From: Archangium sp.
Lineage (GTDB): Bacteria > Myxococcota > Myxococcia > Myxococcales > Myxococcaceae
DNA: 64,000 nt
Reading direction: 5' to 3'
Assembly: GCA_030681645.1 (NCBI GenBank)
Contig: JAUXRX010000049.1
Span: 248,001 to 312,000, forward strand
Below are positions 41,821 through 52,301 of this stretch, in pieces. The first letter of the stretch is position 1; every line of letters begins with the position of its first letter. The notes below the pieces were generated by a model. It did no database searches, had not been told where the DNA came from, and saw only the letters and a list, made by a program, of their open reading frames with translations. Position numbers and translations under genes: made by a program.

Positions 41821-43218
41821 TCAGGCACTGCCAGCGATGGCCTCGATCTCCGCTGTCGCCTTGGGGATCGACGCGGTCAGCACCTCGGCGCCGGTCGCGG
41901 TGCACACGATGTCGTCTTCGATGCGGATGCCGCCGAACCCGCGGCCCTGGTTCATGGCGAGGTACTTCTCGGCCGCGTCCCACTTCACCTGGCTCTTGAA
42001 GCGCTCCCGCAGCTCGGGGTTGTGGATGATCGCGGGCACGAAATAGAGCCCGGGCTCGATGGTGAAGGTCATGCCCGCCTCGAGATCCATGTCCATGCGC
42101 AGGTACTGGGTGCCGAACTGCGCGCTGCGCGTGCGCCCCGCGGGGTAGTGGATGCGATCGCCGAACGCCTCGAGATCGTGCACGTCGAGGCCGAGCTGAT
42201 GACCCAGCCCATGAGGGAAGAAGATCGCGTGGGCGCCCGATTCCACGAGGCCGTCGGGGTTGCCCACCAGCAGGCCCAGGCGCACCAGGCCCTCGGCGAG
42301 CACGCGTGAGGCGCGCAGGTGCAGGTCGCGGTACCGCACGCCCGGCTTCACCGCGTCGATCGCGTCGAGCTCGCTTCGCAGCACCAGCTCGTACACGTCG
42401 CGGCCCTCGGGGGTGAACGCGCCGCCCACGGGCCAGTCGCGCGTCACGTCGTTGCAGTAGCCGGTGTCGACGCTCTCGGCGCCGGCGTCGAGCAGCACGA
42501 TGTCGCCCTGCTGCAGGGTGTTCCGGTACTCGTTGTTGTGCAGCACCTCGCCGCGCACGGAGAGGATGGTGTTGTACGCGGCCGTGCAGCCGCTGCGCGC
42601 GAAGGCACCTTCGACCTGGCCCTTGAGGAACTGCTCGCCCACGCCGGGCTTGCTGTGCTGCATCGCCAGCACGTGCGCTTCACGGGTGATCGGCACGAGG
42701 CGCCGCATCTCGGCCAGCTCATCGGCGTCCTTGTGGAGGCGCAGCTTCGCCACGCGGTCGAGCAACGCCCCCTGCCCCACCCGCTTCGCGTCGTCGAAGT
42801 CGAGGTCCTCCCCGGTGATCGAGCGCGCGCGCGCGGTGGCCTTCGGGTCGGCCACGGCGATCGATCGCACCTGGCGGCCGGCGGCCAGGGCGGTGACGTG
42901 CTTCTCCAGCTCTTCCACGGCGAGCACCGCGTCGACGCCCTGGCGGGTCTTCACCGCCGAGAAGGGCTCCATCGCGCCGTGCCAGAGCGCATCGGCCACC
43001 GTGCGCTCGGCGAGGAAGAGCGTCACCTTGCCGTCCGCGGGATCGAAGAAGGCGGCGCTGCCCGGCTCGGGCCGCTGGAAGAAGTAGAGGAAGTTGCCGT
43101 CAGCCCGGTACGGGAAGACGTTGGCGGGGTAGTTGCGCGCAAGCAGGCCGCCGGCCATGAGCAGCAGCGGGCTGTCGAGACCGGCGAGGAGGCGCTTCCG
43201 GCGATCGGCGTAGTTCAT
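41821..43218 (-). CDS. pepP: Xaa-Pro aminopeptidase (M24B family)
   Basis: 465 residues, start ATG 43216-43218. N-terminal non-catalytic domain (FPYRADGNFLYF), then the pita-bread M24 fold with the five metal ligands: IVLLDAGAE (Asp), YCNDVTRDWP (Asp), FPHGLGHQLGLDVHD (His), MTFTIEPGLYF (Glu) and GGIRIEDDI (Glu). These dimanganese enzymes remove the N-terminal residue from peptides with proline second. No signal peptide, so cytoplasmic. 20 nt downstream on the same strand is the Cys-rich lipoprotein. Confidence 0.93.
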   Translation of the reverse strand: MNYADRRKRLLAGLDSPLLLMAGGLLARNYPANVFPYRADGNFLYFFQRPEPGSAAFFDPADGKVTLFLAERTVADALWHGAMEPFSAVKTRQGVDAVLAVEELEKHVTALAAGRQVRSIAVADPKATARARSITGEDLDFDDAKRVGQGALLDRVAKLRLHKDADELAEMRRLVPITREAHVLAMQHSKPGVGEQFLKGQVEGAFARSGCTAAYNTILSVRGEVLHNNEYRNTLQQGDIVLLDAGAESVDTGYCNDVTRDWPVGGAFTPEGRDVYELVLRSELDAIDAVKPGVRYRDLHLRASRVLAEGLVRLGLLVGNPDGLVESGAHAIFFPHGLGHQLGLDVHDLEAFGDRIHYPAGRTRSAQFGTQYLRMDMDLEAGMTFTIEPGLYFVPAIIHNPELRERFKSQVKWDAAEKYLAMNQGRGFGGIRIEDDIVCTATGAEVLTASIPKATAEIEAIAGSA

Positions 43219-43263
43219 GACGTCGACTTACCAACGAACTACCGTCCGCGCTCGTGAACGGCC

Positions 43264-43424
43264 CCGGGCGCAGCCCGCGCGCTACCAGGCCACCGACCTC
43301 ACGCTCGAGCCGGTGGCGAACACGGGCGCTCCCGAGAAGCGCTTTCCCGGGGTGGAGCTGCGCGGGCCCCCGGACCGTGGGACCTCGAGACGAACACCAT
43401 CAGCCTCGACCTGCAGCGGCTCTG
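43264..43424 (+). pseudogene. Probable frameshifted gene remnant
   Basis: A stretch with coding-like composition, ARYQATDLTLEPVANTGAPEKR and then FPGVELRGPPDRG, continues smoothly in the +1 frame as WDLETNTISLDLQRL before a TGA. This looks like the C-terminal part of a lost gene with a single-base indel near 43377. No start codon or ribosome binding site for it exists here. Family is not recognised. It could also be chance in GC-rich DNA. Confidence 0.4.
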
Positions 43425-43449
43425 AAAAACCTGTGGTACGCGCGCAGGC

Positions 43450-44430
43450 ATGCAGGCCGCGCTCAGCCTCAACGCAGAAGGTCCCGAAGGGCTCCGCTTC
43501 TCGGAGGTCGCCTCGCCCACGCCCGGCCCCGACGAGATCCGGGTGAAGGTGAAGGCGACGGCGCTCAACCGCGCCGATCTGCTCCAGACGATGGGGCTCT
43601 ACCCGGCCCCTCCGGGCGCGCCGGCCGACATTCCCGGCCTCGAGTATTCGGGCGAGGTGGCCGCGGTGGGCTCGCGCGTGCGCCGCTGGGTGGCGGGCGA
43701 TCGGGTGATGGGGCTAGTGAGCGGTGGCGCGTGGGCCGAAGAGCTGGTGACCCACGAGCGGGAAGCGATCCCCATGCCCGAGGGCATGTCGTTCTCCGAC
43801 GCGGCGGCGCTGCCCGAGGCGTTCGCCACGGCCTTCGACGCGCTGGTGCTGCAGGCGGGCATGACGGTGAACAGCGAGGTGCTCATTCACGCGGTGGCCA
43901 GCGGCGTGGGCACGGCGGCGCTGCAGCTGTGCCACCTCTTCGGGGCGCGGGCGATCGGCACCGGGCGCAACGAGAAGAAGCTGGCGCGCGCGAGCAGCCT
44001 GGGGCTGACCCGGGCGATCTTCGCGAAGGACGGCGTGTTCTCGGCGCGGGTGAAGCAGCTCACCGGTGGCCGGGGCTGTGACGTCGCGCTCGACCTGGTC
44101 GGCGGTGACTGGTTCGCCGAGACGATCGACGCCATGGCACCCCACGGCACGGTGATGCTGGTGGGGCTGGTCGCGGGCGCGTCGGCCCAGGTGCCGCTGC
44201 GCAGCGTGCTGGCCAAGCGGGTGCGCATTCAGGGCACCACCCTGCGGGCGCGCAGCCTGGAAGAGAAGATCGCCGTGGCGCGCGCCTTCGAGCAGCGCCT
44301 GCTGCCGTCCTTCAGCAACGGCCAGCTCAAGCCCGTCATCGACGCGGTGCTGCCGATGGCCGAGCTGCAACCTGCGTTGCAGCGGCTCGCCAGCAACGAC
44401 ACCTTTGGAAAACTCGTCCTCACCTGGTGA
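43450..44430 (+). CDS. NAD(P)H:quinone oxidoreductase (medium-chain dehydrogenase, PIG3/Qor-type)
   Basis: 326 residues from ATG 43450. The GroES-like N-terminus (ALNRADLLQTMGLYPAPPGAP) matches the zinc-free quinone-reductase subfamily (typical NRADxxQRxGxYPxPxGxS block). The Rossmann part has EVLIHAVASGVGTAALQLC and GRNEKKL for NADPH binding. It lacks zinc ligands of alcohol dehydrogenase, so it should reduce quinones or enones with NADPH in the cytoplasm. It is followed 6 nt later by an agmatinase-like gene, likely cotranscribed. Confidence 0.88.
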   Translation: MQAALSLNAEGPEGLRFSEVASPTPGPDEIRVKVKATALNRADLLQTMGLYPAPPGAPADIPGLEYSGEVAAVGSRVRRWVAGDRVMGLVSGGAWAEELVTHEREAIPMPEGMSFSDAAALPEAFATAFDALVLQAGMTVNSEVLIHAVASGVGTAALQLCHLFGARAIGTGRNEKKLARASSLGLTRAIFAKDGVFSARVKQLTGGRGCDVALDLVGGDWFAETIDAMAPHGTVMLVGLVAGASAQVPLRSVLAKRVRIQGTTLRARSLEEKIAVARAFEQRLLPSFSNGQLKPVIDAVLPMAELQPALQRLASNDTFGKLVLTW

Positions 44431-44436
44431 CTGACA

Positions 44437-45468
44437 ATGGCCAAGTTCGATCCCAACGCTGCTGCTCCTCTCGATTCCGGTGTCTTCGGGCTGCCGTTCA
44501 CGCCTGAGGAAGCGAAGGTCGTGCTCGTGCCCGTGCCCTTCGAGGCCACCACCAGCTACGGCGGCGGCACCGCTGACGGGCCCGAGGCGATCCTCGAGGC
44601 GTCGAAGCAGGTCGACCTGTTCGATCTCGACACGGGCAGGCCGTACGAGCCGGGCATTTCGATGCTGCCGATGCCGGGCGACGTGCGGGCGTGGAACGAC
44701 GAGGCCAAGCGGCTGGCCGCGCCCATCGTCGAGTCGGGCGGCCTCGAGGTCGACCCGGTGGCGCTGGCGAAGGTGAACGCGCTGTCGGAGAAGATGAACG
44801 ACTGGGTGTACCAGACGACGAAGCACTGGCTCGACGCCGGGAAGATCGTCGGGGTGGTGGGCGGCGATCACTCGACGCCGTTCGGGTGCATCAAGGCCTA
44901 CGCCGAGAAGTACCCCAACCTGGGCGTGCTGCACCTCGACGCCCACGCCGACCTGCGCGACGCGTACGAGGGGTTCACCTGGTCGCACGCGTCGATCATG
45001 TTCAACGTGATGAAGCACGTGCCGGGCGTGAAGAAGCTGGTGCAGGTGGGCATTCGCGACTTCGGCGAAGCGGAGCACTCGATGATCCGCGACTCGGACG
45101 GGCGCATTCACACCTTCTTCGACGCGCGGCTGTCGCGGGCGCGGCTCGATGGCATGCCGTGGCGCGAGCAGGTCGACTCGATCGTCGCCGAGCTGCCGCA
45201 GCACGTGTACCTGTCGTGGGACATCGACGGGCTCGAGCCGACGTTGTGCCCCAACACGGGGACCCCGGTGCCGGGCGGGCTCAGCTTCGCGCAGGCGGTG
45301 GCGCTGCTCGAGGGGCTGGTGCGGGCGGGGAAGAAGATCGTCGGGTTCGATCTCAACGAGGTGTCGCCCGGCGCGAGCGGCGGCGACTGGGACGGCAACG
45401 TGGGGGCGCGGCTGCTCTACAAGATGATCGGCTGGACGCTGATGAGCCAGGGGCTGTCCAACCGATAG
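44437..45468 (+). CDS. Ureohydrolase of the arginase/agmatinase family
   Basis: 343 residues. The dimanganese ligand motifs are GVVGGDHSTPFG (His), LHLDAHADLRDAYE (Asp-His-Asp) and YLSWDIDGLEPTLCPNTG (two Asp ligands). The third motif normally ends DxDP; here it is DGLEP, a conservative change outside the metal ligands. Substrate-specificity loops are not decisive, so agmatine, arginine or a guanidino acid is possible. Product would be urea plus an amine or ornithine. It is translated right after the quinone reductase. Confidence 0.85.
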   Translation: MAKFDPNAAAPLDSGVFGLPFTPEEAKVVLVPVPFEATTSYGGGTADGPEAILEASKQVDLFDLDTGRPYEPGISMLPMPGDVRAWNDEAKRLAAPIVESGGLEVDPVALAKVNALSEKMNDWVYQTTKHWLDAGKIVGVVGGDHSTPFGCIKAYAEKYPNLGVLHLDAHADLRDAYEGFTWSHASIMFNVMKHVPGVKKLVQVGIRDFGEAEHSMIRDSDGRIHTFFDARLSRARLDGMPWREQVDSIVAELPQHVYLSWDIDGLEPTLCPNTGTPVPGGLSFAQAVALLEGLVRAGKKIVGFDLNEVSPGASGGDWDGNVGARLLYKMIGWTLMSQGLSNR

Positions 45469-45474
45469 AGCGGC

Positions 45475-47211
45475 TCACGGAATCCGGACGAACTCCCGCT
45501 GACGGGTGAGGCTGCCGACCTTCAGCCAGGTCACCCTCGCTTCGGAGCCGGTCCAAATCAGCCGCGGCAAGCCGTTGTTGTCCGAGCAGGTCAGGCGCTG
45601 GCGAGAGCCAGGCAGCACCTGCCCCGTCGAGGAGATGCGCTCAGTCCAGACATCGCCGAAGCCGCCGCCGATGTGCGCTTCATTCCAGGTGACGAGCCAG
45701 TCGACGCCCGTCCATTCCACCGCGGCGGAGTCGTCGAAGTCCATCGTGCCCAGCGTCACGCGGCTGTTCGGCACCACGCCCTGCGCAGTGGCACGCAGGA
45801 AGGTGGCGCGGCATTTCGTGTAGCCGGGCATCACCACGGGTTCGCAGCCGGTGATGGCGAAGGTGGTGCCGTCGTGAGCGAGCGAGAGACCACGCAAGTC
45901 GGTGTTCGCTATCGCCACGCGGGTCAGCGCGTTCTGGCGATCGATCAGCGCGAGGGTGGTCTGGTCGTCAGCGAAGACCACCGCCCACGTGCCGTTGAAC
46001 GATCGAACAGGGGTACCTCCGGAACTCTCGTGAGCACCCCATGCGAGCTGCGTCAGGGTGATCACCGGGCTCAGCGGTTGGCCCGTCGCGTCGCGGCGCT
46101 GGAAGAAGACGTGCTGGTTCGATCGATTCACCCACGTCAATCCGTACTCGGCGTTGATGGGGTCCCAGGCCACCATCGGGAAGTCCATCGAAGCGGTGAC
46201 CGACGAGGCGAGCAGCAGGTCGCTGCCGGGAATCACGCCGCCCGTAGCGTCGAGCCGGAGGAAACGCGCCGTCTCATAGTTACCGGTGAACTCCTCGAGG
46301 TAGGCCAGGCCAAAGCCGGTTCCGTTCCACGCGAGATGAGGGCGCAACCCGTGCGGGACGATCACCCGTGTCGATCCGGCGAGGAACCTGCCCTGAGTAT
46401 CGTAGCGCTCGGTGCGCAGGTCGGTGCTCCAGGACCCTCCGGTCTCCACGGCGAACAGGTCGACCCAATCAACGCCGTTCCAACGCATGTGATGAGGGTC
46501 GATGTTCACTTCTCCGAGAGGACCCCGAAGGACTCCAGGCGAGGGCCCCCCCAGGCACATCGAGCCGGCGTCGATGAGTCCCGCGTCGATGAGTCCCGCG
46601 TCAATGGGACCTGCGTCGACGGGGCCTGCATCGAGGGGACCTGCGTCGACGGGGCCTGCATCGAGGGGACCTGCGTCGACGGGGCCTGCATCGACGGGGC
46701 CTGCATCGACGGGGCCTGCATCGACGGGGCCTGCATCGACGGGGCCTGCATCGACGGGGCCTGCATCGACGGGGCCTGCATCGATGGGACCTGCATCGAC
46801 GGGGCCTGCGTCCATTCCGACTGCGCTGCTGACCGAGCGCCCGGTGACCGAGATTCGCTCCTCGCCGTCCTCGCCTTCCACGATGAGCAGCGCGCCGTCA
46901 GCGCCTTCGAGGGCCGGGGCGAGATAGCGAACTGTGCGCGTGATCGCCTCCCCGGGGGGCAGAACGAAGCGCGGCCCATCGACGCTGAATGCTCCACGCG
47001 CATCCGCTTCGATCCGCGTGGTCAACTCGAGTGACGTCCTTCCGGTGTTCTTGAGCGTGACCAATGCTTCCGCGCGCTCGAGAGGGGCATGAACTCCGAA
47101 GTCGATCGCCCGGGGCGAGATCTCGAACTCGACTCGCGAGGGAGTGGTTCGCTCTCCGCAGTTGCAGCCTGCGAAGGCAAGGCTCAGGGCAACGAGGGGT
47201 AGGTAGCGCAT
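45475..47211 (-). CDS. Lipoprotein with (P-V/I/L-D-A-G) pentapeptide repeat tract
   Basis: 578 residues from ATG 47209-47211, lipobox FAGC (residue ~15). Residues ~25-130 form an immunoglobulin/ASPM-SPD2-Hydin-like domain (IDFGVHAPLERAEALVTLKNTGRTSLEL in blocks IDFGV and VTLKNTGRTSLE). Then comes a run of about 18 PVDAG/PIDAG/PLDAG units. The rest (about residue 220 to the end) has Trp-rich repeats (WNGVDWVDLF, WDPINAEYGLTWV, WTGVDWLVTWNEA) of a beta-propeller-like module. Likely surface-exposed; its function is unknown. Confidence 0.75.
   Translation of the reverse strand: MRYLPLVALSLAFAGCNCGERTTPSRVEFEISPRAIDFGVHAPLERAEALVTLKNTGRTSLELTTRIEADARGAFSVDGPRFVLPPGEAITRTVRYLAPALEGADGALLIVEGEDGEERISVTGRSVSSAVGMDAGPVDAGPIDAGPVDAGPVDAGPVDAGPVDAGPVDAGPVDAGPVDAGPLDAGPVDAGPLDAGPVDAGPIDAGLIDAGLIDAGSMCLGGPSPGVLRGPLGEVNIDPHHMRWNGVDWVDLFAVETGGSWSTDLRTERYDTQGRFLAGSTRVIVPHGLRPHLAWNGTGFGLAYLEEFTGNYETARFLRLDATGGVIPGSDLLLASSVTASMDFPMVAWDPINAEYGLTWVNRSNQHVFFQRRDATGQPLSPVITLTQLAWGAHESSGGTPVRSFNGTWAVVFADDQTTLALIDRQNALTRVAIANTDLRGLSLAHDGTTFAITGCEPVVMPGYTKCRATFLRATAQGVVPNSRVTLGTMDFDDSAAVEWTGVDWLVTWNEAHIGGGFGDVWTERISSTGQVLPGSRQRLTCSDNNGLPRLIWTGSEARVTWLKVGSLTRQREFVRIP
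46586..46816. repeat. 15-bp minisatellite coding the VDAG tract
   Basis: Near-perfect 15-bp units of the form GGGCCTGCATCGACG repeated about 15 times on the plus strand, coding Asp-Ala-Gly-Pro-Val/Ile/Leu on the minus strand. The units are almost identical, so copy number is likely to change by slippage. There are no spacers, so it is not a CRISPR array. Confidence 0.9.
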
Positions 47212-47390
47212 GGGGTTGCCCGGCTAAACCTCACCCGCATTTCCATGTGCAGCGCTGCACTCAAAGAGTTGCCCGATACGGTTCTCATCGAAATGTTCGG
47301 AATGCAACGAACCAGCCGAGACACCTCAGCGAGGGCCGCAAGGCGATGGACCACGAGCCGGTCCCAGTTGTTCGCCGTGATGGCTTCGGC

Positions 47391-47428
47391 GAAAAAACGA
47401 ACGGCGGACTCCGTGAGGAATCCGCCGT
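47391..47428 (-). terminator. Rho-independent terminator of sucCD
   Basis: On the minus strand ACGGCGGATTCC, loop TCAC, GGAGTCCGCCGT (12-bp stem with one mismatch), then TCGTTTTTTCG. It lies 32 nt beyond the sucD stop. The remaining 47212-47390 shows no gene or strong signal. Confidence 0.9.
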
Positions 47429-47460
47429 CGGTTGGCTTGCCCTCTCCTCGACCCGTGAGC

Positions 47461-48360
47461 TCAGCTCAGCTTGACGTTGGCCCGCTTCGCCGCCTCGACG
47501 AGCGTGGTGCCGAGCTCAGCCGGTGAGGCCGCCATCACGATGCCGGCCTCGGTCATCGCCTTGATCTTCTCGGCCGCCGTGCCCTTGCCGCCCGAGATGA
47601 TCGCGCCGGCGTGACCCATGCGCTTACCCGGAGGCGCGGACACGCCCGCGATGAAGCCCGCCATCGGCTTCTTCATGTTCGCCTTCACCCACGCGGCCGC
47701 CTCTTCCTCGGCGCTGCCGCCGATCTCGCCGATCATGATGATCGCGTCGGTCTCGGGGTCCTTGTTGAACAGGTCGAGCACGTCGATGAAGTTCGTCCCG
47801 TGCACCGGGTCACCACCGATGCCCACGGCCGTCGACTGACCGAGGCCGAGGTTGGTCACCTGGAACACCGCCTCGTACGTGAGCGTGCCCGACTTCGACA
47901 CCACGCCGATGCGGCCGGGGCGGTGAATGTGGCCCGGCATGATGCCGATCTTGCACTTCGCGCCCGGCGTGATCACGCCCGGGCAGTTCGGCCCCACCAG
48001 CCGCGTCTTCACGCCGCTCTGGAGCACGCGCTTGACCTTCACCATGTCGTTCACCGGGATGCCCTCGGTGATGGTGATGGCCAGCAGCAGCTCGGCGTCG
48101 ACCGCCTCGAGGATCGAGTCGGCCGCGAACGGAGGCGGCACGAAGATCACCGAGGTGTTGCAGCCGGTCGCCTTCACGGCCTGCGCGACGGTGTCGAAGA
48201 TCGGCACCTTGCCCTCGAACATCTGACCGCCCTTGCCCGGCGTGACGCCGGCGACGATCTGCGTGCCGTACTCGAGGCACTGCTTCGCGTGAAACGAACC
48301 GGCCGAGCCGGTGATGCCCTGCACGACGACCCTGGTGTCTTTGCCAACGAGGATGCTCAT
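47461..48360 (-). CDS. sucD: Succinyl-CoA synthetase alpha subunit
   Basis: 299 residues from ATG 48358-48360. Opening [27 protein letters not shown] (quoted in blocks) is the CoA-binding Rossmann fold; [21 protein letters not shown] and [16 protein letters not shown] follow, and [17 protein letters not shown] carries the phosphohistidine loop. The enzyme couples succinyl-CoA hydrolysis to ATP or GTP formation in the TCA cycle. It follows sucC by 14 nt. Confidence 0.97.
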   Translation of the reverse strand: MSILVGKDTRVVVQGITGSAGSFHAKQCLEYGTQIVAGVTPGKGGQMFEGKVPIFDTVAQAVKATGCNTSVIFVPPPFAADSILEAVDAELLLAITITEGIPVNDMVKVKRVLQSGVKTRLVGPNCPGVITPGAKCKIGIMPGHIHRPGRIGVVSKSGTLTYEAVFQVTNLGLGQSTAVGIGGDPVHGTNFIDVLDLFNKDPETDAIIMIGEIGGSAEEEAAAWVKANMKKPMAGFIAGVSAPPGKRMGHAGAIISGGKGTAAEKIKAMTEAGIVMAASPAELGTTLVEAAKRANVKLS

Positions 48361-48374
48361 GGGTGCTTTCTCTT

Positions 48375-49538
48375 TCAGGCCTTGATGGCGGCGACGGCCT
48401 TCTCGGCCGCCTGACGCAGGTTGTCCGCGGGCGTGATGGCGAGCCCCGACTTCTTGAGGATCTCCTTGCCCAGCTCGACGTTGGTGCCCTCGAGGCGAAC
48501 GATGAGCGGCACCTTGAGGTGCACTTCCCTCGCGGCCGCGACCACGCCCTCGGCGATGACGTCGCACTTCATGATGCCGCCGAAGATGTTCACCAGCACC
48601 GCCTTCACCGCGGGGTCGGCGAGGATCAGCTTGAAGGCCGCGGTGACCTTCTCCTTGGTCGCGCCGCCGCCCACGTCGAGGAAGTTCGCCGGCTGCCCGC
48701 CGACCAGCTTGATGGTGTCCATCGTGGCCATGGCCAGGCCGGCGCCGTTCACCATGCAGCCGATGTTTCCTTCGAGCGCGATGTACGCGAGGTCGTGCTC
48801 CTTGGCCTGGGCCTCGAGCGGATCTTCCTCGGCGATGTCGCGCATCTCGACCACGGCCTTCTGGCGGAAGAGCCCGTTGTCATCGAAGGTCATCTTCGAG
48901 TCGAGGGCGACGATGTCGCCGCTCTTGAGCTTCACCAGCGGGTTGATCTCGGCCAGCGCGGCGTCGGTCTCGACGTACGCGGTGTAGAGCGCGCTGCAGA
49001 ACTTCACGAACTTGCCCACCGAGTCACCGGAGAGGCCCAGCCCGAAGGCCATCTTGCGGCCCTGGAACGGCTGGAAGCCGACCGCCGGGTCCACCGCCTC
49101 GCGGAGGATCTTCTCGGGGTGCGTGTGGGCGACCTCCTCGATCTCCACGCCGCCTTCGGTCGACGCCATGAAGGTGATGCGCGAGGTGGCGCGATCGAGG
49201 GTGAGGCCGAGGTAGTACTCCTTCTCGATGTCGAGCCCTTCCTCGACGTAGAGGGTCTTCACTTCCTGCCCGTTGGGCCCCGTCTGCGGGCTCTTGAGCA
49301 TCATCCCCAGGATCTTCGAGGCGTGCTCCTTCGCCTCGGCCGGAGACTTCGCGATCTTCACGCCGCCGGCCTTGCCACGGCCACCCGCGTGCACCTGCGC
49401 CTTCACCACGGTCACCTTCGTGCCGAGCTCGGCAGCGGCCTTCTCGGCCTCCGCGGGCGTCTTGCAGACGATGCCGCGCGGCACGGGGACTCCGTACTTC
49501 TTGAAGATCTGCTTGCCCTGATACTCGTGGATTTTCAT
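48375..49538 (-). CDS. sucC: Succinyl-CoA synthetase beta subunit
   Basis: 387 residues from ATG 49536-49538, [22 protein letters not shown] as in most SucC. ATP-grasp nucleotide site: [18 protein letters not shown] (quoted in part), and the metal-binding EINPLV near residue 200, then [17 protein letters not shown] and [11 protein letters not shown]. It partners with the downstream SucD. The 170 nt between 49539 and 49708 hold no gene and are the shared promoter region with the divergent Cys-rich lipoprotein; I see no clear promoter. Confidence 0.97.
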   Translation of the reverse strand: MKIHEYQGKQIFKKYGVPVPRGIVCKTPAEAEKAAAELGTKVTVVKAQVHAGGRGKAGGVKIAKSPAEAKEHASKILGMMLKSPQTGPNGQEVKTLYVEEGLDIEKEYYLGLTLDRATSRITFMASTEGGVEIEEVAHTHPEKILREAVDPAVGFQPFQGRKMAFGLGLSGDSVGKFVKFCSALYTAYVETDAALAEINPLVKLKSGDIVALDSKMTFDDNGLFRQKAVVEMRDIAEEDPLEAQAKEHDLAYIALEGNIGCMVNGAGLAMATMDTIKLVGGQPANFLDVGGGATKEKVTAAFKLILADPAVKAVLVNIFGGIMKCDVIAEGVVAAAREVHLKVPLIVRLEGTNVELGKEILKKSGLAITPADNLRQAAEKAVAAIKA

Positions 49539-49708
49539 TGCGGGTCGTTGCTCCGGTAGGCTGCCCAACAGCGCGGCGGAAATACCCAGATCGGGCCGGG
49601 AAGTCTTGAAAGATCGCGGGCGCTGCGCTCGGGGGTCGCTCGCGGTGTCGGAATTGAGCGCACACCCCGTTGAAAACAGCCGTCTCACCTGCGAAGGCCC
49701 CCGTCCCC

Positions 49709-52297
49709 ATGCGTTCACTTCACCTCTTCTTCCTCGCTCTCGCCGTCCTCGCTGCGGGCTGTAACTGCGGGAAGAAGCCCGCGGCCCCTTCGCAGCTCAA
49801 GGAAGGCGAGGCCTGTGAGAACGACGAGCGTTGCGAGACCGGGCTCTGCGACGCCGCGCCCGGCTTCTCGCCGGTCTGCGTGCGCCGGTGCGCCGATGGC
49901 TGCGAGCCCACCGAGGTCTGCGTTCAGCTCACCCCCAACCGCTTCGCCTGCCAGCCCGATCAGCGAAAGCTCTGCCAGCCGTGCGTGGCCGACCTCGACT
50001 GCCCCTACCCGTCGGACAAGTGCATCGTGGTCAACACCGAGAAGGTCTGCGGCCGCGACTGTGCGTTCGATCAGTACTGCCCCACCGGCTACCGCTGCGT
50101 GAACGCGCAGGGCATCGACGGGCAGCCCAAGGTGCAGCAGTGCGTGCCGATCGTCGCCAGCTGCGCGTGCCTGGCGCGCGGTGACTTCGAGCAGCCCTGC
50201 CAGAACGTCAACGCCGAGGGCACCTGCACCGGCCTCAAGAAGTGCGACCTGGTCAGCAACAGCGTGGTCTGCGACGCCCGCCAGGCCGTCAGCGAGACCT
50301 GCAACGGCCTCGACGACGACTGCGACGGCGACACCGACGAAGGCCAGATGACCGCCACCTGCGGCGTGGGCGCCTGCGCGCGCACCACCGCCACCTGCGT
50401 CGACGGCGGGGTCGCCAGCTGCACGCCGGGCATGCCCATCACCGAGCTGTGCAACGGCATCGACGACGACTGCGACGGCACGCTCGACAACGGCTTCGAC
50501 ACCACCACCTCGATCACCAGCTGCGGCGCGTGCGGCCGGGTGTGCACCCTGCCCCACGCCACCCCGCGCTGTGACGTCGGCGTGTGCCGGGTGCTCACCT
50601 GCGACCCCGGCTACGACAACTGCAACGGCCTCGACCCCGACGGCTGCGAGTCGAACGTGAGCATGGACCCGATGAACTGCGGCGCCTGCAACGCGGCCTG
50701 CGTGCGCCCCCACAGCACCGCCACCTGCAGCAACAGCACCTGCAGCTTCGTGTGCGCGCCGGGCTGGGTCGACCTCAACAACGATCCGCTCGATGGCTGC
50801 GAGTACAACTGCACCTTCACCTCGGCCACCGACGTGCCCGACCTGCTGTTCACCGACGCGAACTGTGACGGCATCGACGGCGAGCTCAACAACGGCATCT
50901 TCGTCTCGCCGGCCGGGCTCGACTCGAACCCGGGCACGCGCGCAGCGCCCAAGCAGACGTTGGGCGCGGCGATGACCGCGGTGGTCACCAACGGCAAGCG
51001 CGACGTCTACCTGGCTGAAGGCACGTACACCGGGCCTCTCGATCTGCTCGGCGTCTCGGGCATCAACGTGGCGGGCGCGTACCACGCCACCACCTGGGCC
51101 CGCGCCTTCACCCAGCAGGTGGTGGTGAACAACGGCAACCCGGCGCTGAACGTCGACGGCTCGAACAACGTGCTGATCCAGGCGATCCGCTTCGAGGCCG
51201 CCAATGGCACGGCCAGCGAGCGCTCCTCGTACGGGGCGAAGATCGTCGAGGCGCAGGGCATTCGGCTCGAGAGCCTCGACATTCGCGCGGGCAACGGGCT
51301 CGCGGGGGCGGCGGGCAGCTCACCCGGCGCCGCGGCCAACGGCAACCCCGGCAGTGGAGGCCTCGAGGGTTGCTACAACGACCCCCGCTTCTCCCCCGCG
51401 GAGATCGCCATCGCCTGCAACTTCAACCTCTTCCTCGACTACTGCTCGAGCGCGCGGCCCGGCGGTGGCGGTGGCGCGAGCAGCTGCGGCGCGAACGGCG
51501 GCAGCGGTGGTTCGCCCACCCGCTACAACCCGTCAGGCACCCCGACCGGCTCGAGTGGTGGCCCCGGGCTGCCCTCCGGAGGCGCCGGTGGCCAGGGTGT
51601 TCCCGCGGGCGTCACCCCGCCGGTCGGCTCGATCTATTGGGGCGCTGACGGCGCGAGCGGCACGGCTGGCAACAACGGCTCGGCGGCGAGCGCAGGCACC
51701 TTCAACAACAGCGGCTTCGTGCTCTCGAGCGCGCAGAACGGAACCTCGGGCACGGCCGGCCGCGGTGGTGGCGGCGGTGGTGGCGGCGCCGGTGGGCTCG
51801 GGCTGCCGCTCGGTGGCATCTACGCCGGCATCAGCTGCTACTCGTATGGCTCGGCGGGCAGCGGCGGCGGCTCGGCTGGCTGCGGCGGCAACGCGGGCGG
51901 GGCCGGCGGCAGCGGCGGCGCCTCGATCGGCATCTTCCTCTACAACGCGCAGGTCACCTCGCAGGCGGCCGTGGTGCGCTCGGGCAACGGCGGCGCCGGC
52001 GGTGCGGGCGGCGCCGGGGGCAGCGGAGGCATCGGTGCCGGCGGCGGCACGTCTGGCTACGCCTCGGAGCAGGGCCAGGCCACTCGCGCTGGTGGCGGCG
52101 GTCGCGGCGGCAATGGCGGCGCGGGCGGCCACGGCGGCGGCGGAGCGGGCGGCTCGGTCTACGGCATCGCCAAGAACGCCGGCTCGACGTGGAGCCCGAC
52201 CGGCGGCTCGGTCACGCTCGGCACGCCCGGCACCGGCGGCACGTCACCCGGGAACCCGGGCGCCGCTGGCGCGAGCGGCGTGCAGACCACGTTCTGA
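49709..52297 (+). CDS. Large Cys-rich MopE-like lipoprotein with Gly-rich beta-helix region
   Basis: 862 residues from ATG 49709, lipobox LAAGC. Cys-rich N-terminal part (~20-350): [27 protein letters not shown] and two MopE motifs, [14 protein letters not shown] and [15 protein letters not shown], each a putative metal/calcium loop. A tail of beta-helix/pectate-lyase-like repeats follows ([24 protein letters not shown], quoted in part), and then long Gly-Ser-Ala-rich blocks ([16 protein letters not shown] and similar). Likely displayed on the outer membrane. Related to the gene at 39719. Confidence 0.8.
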   Translation: MRSLHLFFLALAVLAAGCNCGKKPAAPSQLKEGEACENDERCETGLCDAAPGFSPVCVRRCADGCEPTEVCVQLTPNRFACQPDQRKLCQPCVADLDCPYPSDKCIVVNTEKVCGRDCAFDQYCPTGYRCVNAQGIDGQPKVQQCVPIVASCACLARGDFEQPCQNVNAEGTCTGLKKCDLVSNSVVCDARQAVSETCNGLDDDCDGDTDEGQMTATCGVGACARTTATCVDGGVASCTPGMPITELCNGIDDDCDGTLDNGFDTTTSITSCGACGRVCTLPHATPRCDVGVCRVLTCDPGYDNCNGLDPDGCESNVSMDPMNCGACNAACVRPHSTATCSNSTCSFVCAPGWVDLNNDPLDGCEYNCTFTSATDVPDLLFTDANCDGIDGELNNGIFVSPAGLDSNPGTRAAPKQTLGAAMTAVVTNGKRDVYLAEGTYTGPLDLLGVSGINVAGAYHATTWARAFTQQVVVNNGNPALNVDGSNNVLIQAIRFEAANGTASERSSYGAKIVEAQGIRLESLDIRAGNGLAGAAGSSPGAAANGNPGSGGLEGCYNDPRFSPAEIAIACNFNLFLDYCSSARPGGGGGASSCGANGGSGGSPTRYNPSGTPTGSSGGPGLPSGGAGGQGVPAGVTPPVGSIYWGADGASGTAGNNGSAASAGTFNNSGFVLSSAQNGTSGTAGRGGGGGGGGAGGLGLPLGGIYAGISCYSYGSAGSGGGSAGCGGNAGGAGGSGGASIGIFLYNAQVTSQAAVVRSGNGGAGGAGGAGGSGGIGAGGGTSGYASEQGQATRAGGGGRGGNGGAGGHGGGGAGGSVYGIAKNAGSTWSPTGGSVTLGTPGTGGTSPGNPGAAGASGVQTTF

Positions 52298-52301
52298 ATG
52301 G

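Noticed and set aside
43264-43424. Intact short gene on the plus strand
   Set aside because: No start codon with ribosome binding site and the sense reading needs a frame change, so a remnant is the better reading.
46586-46816. CRISPR array candidate
   Set aside because: Units are 15 bp, adjacent without unique spacers, and code a VDAG repeat within a lipoprotein gene; no cas genes are nearby.
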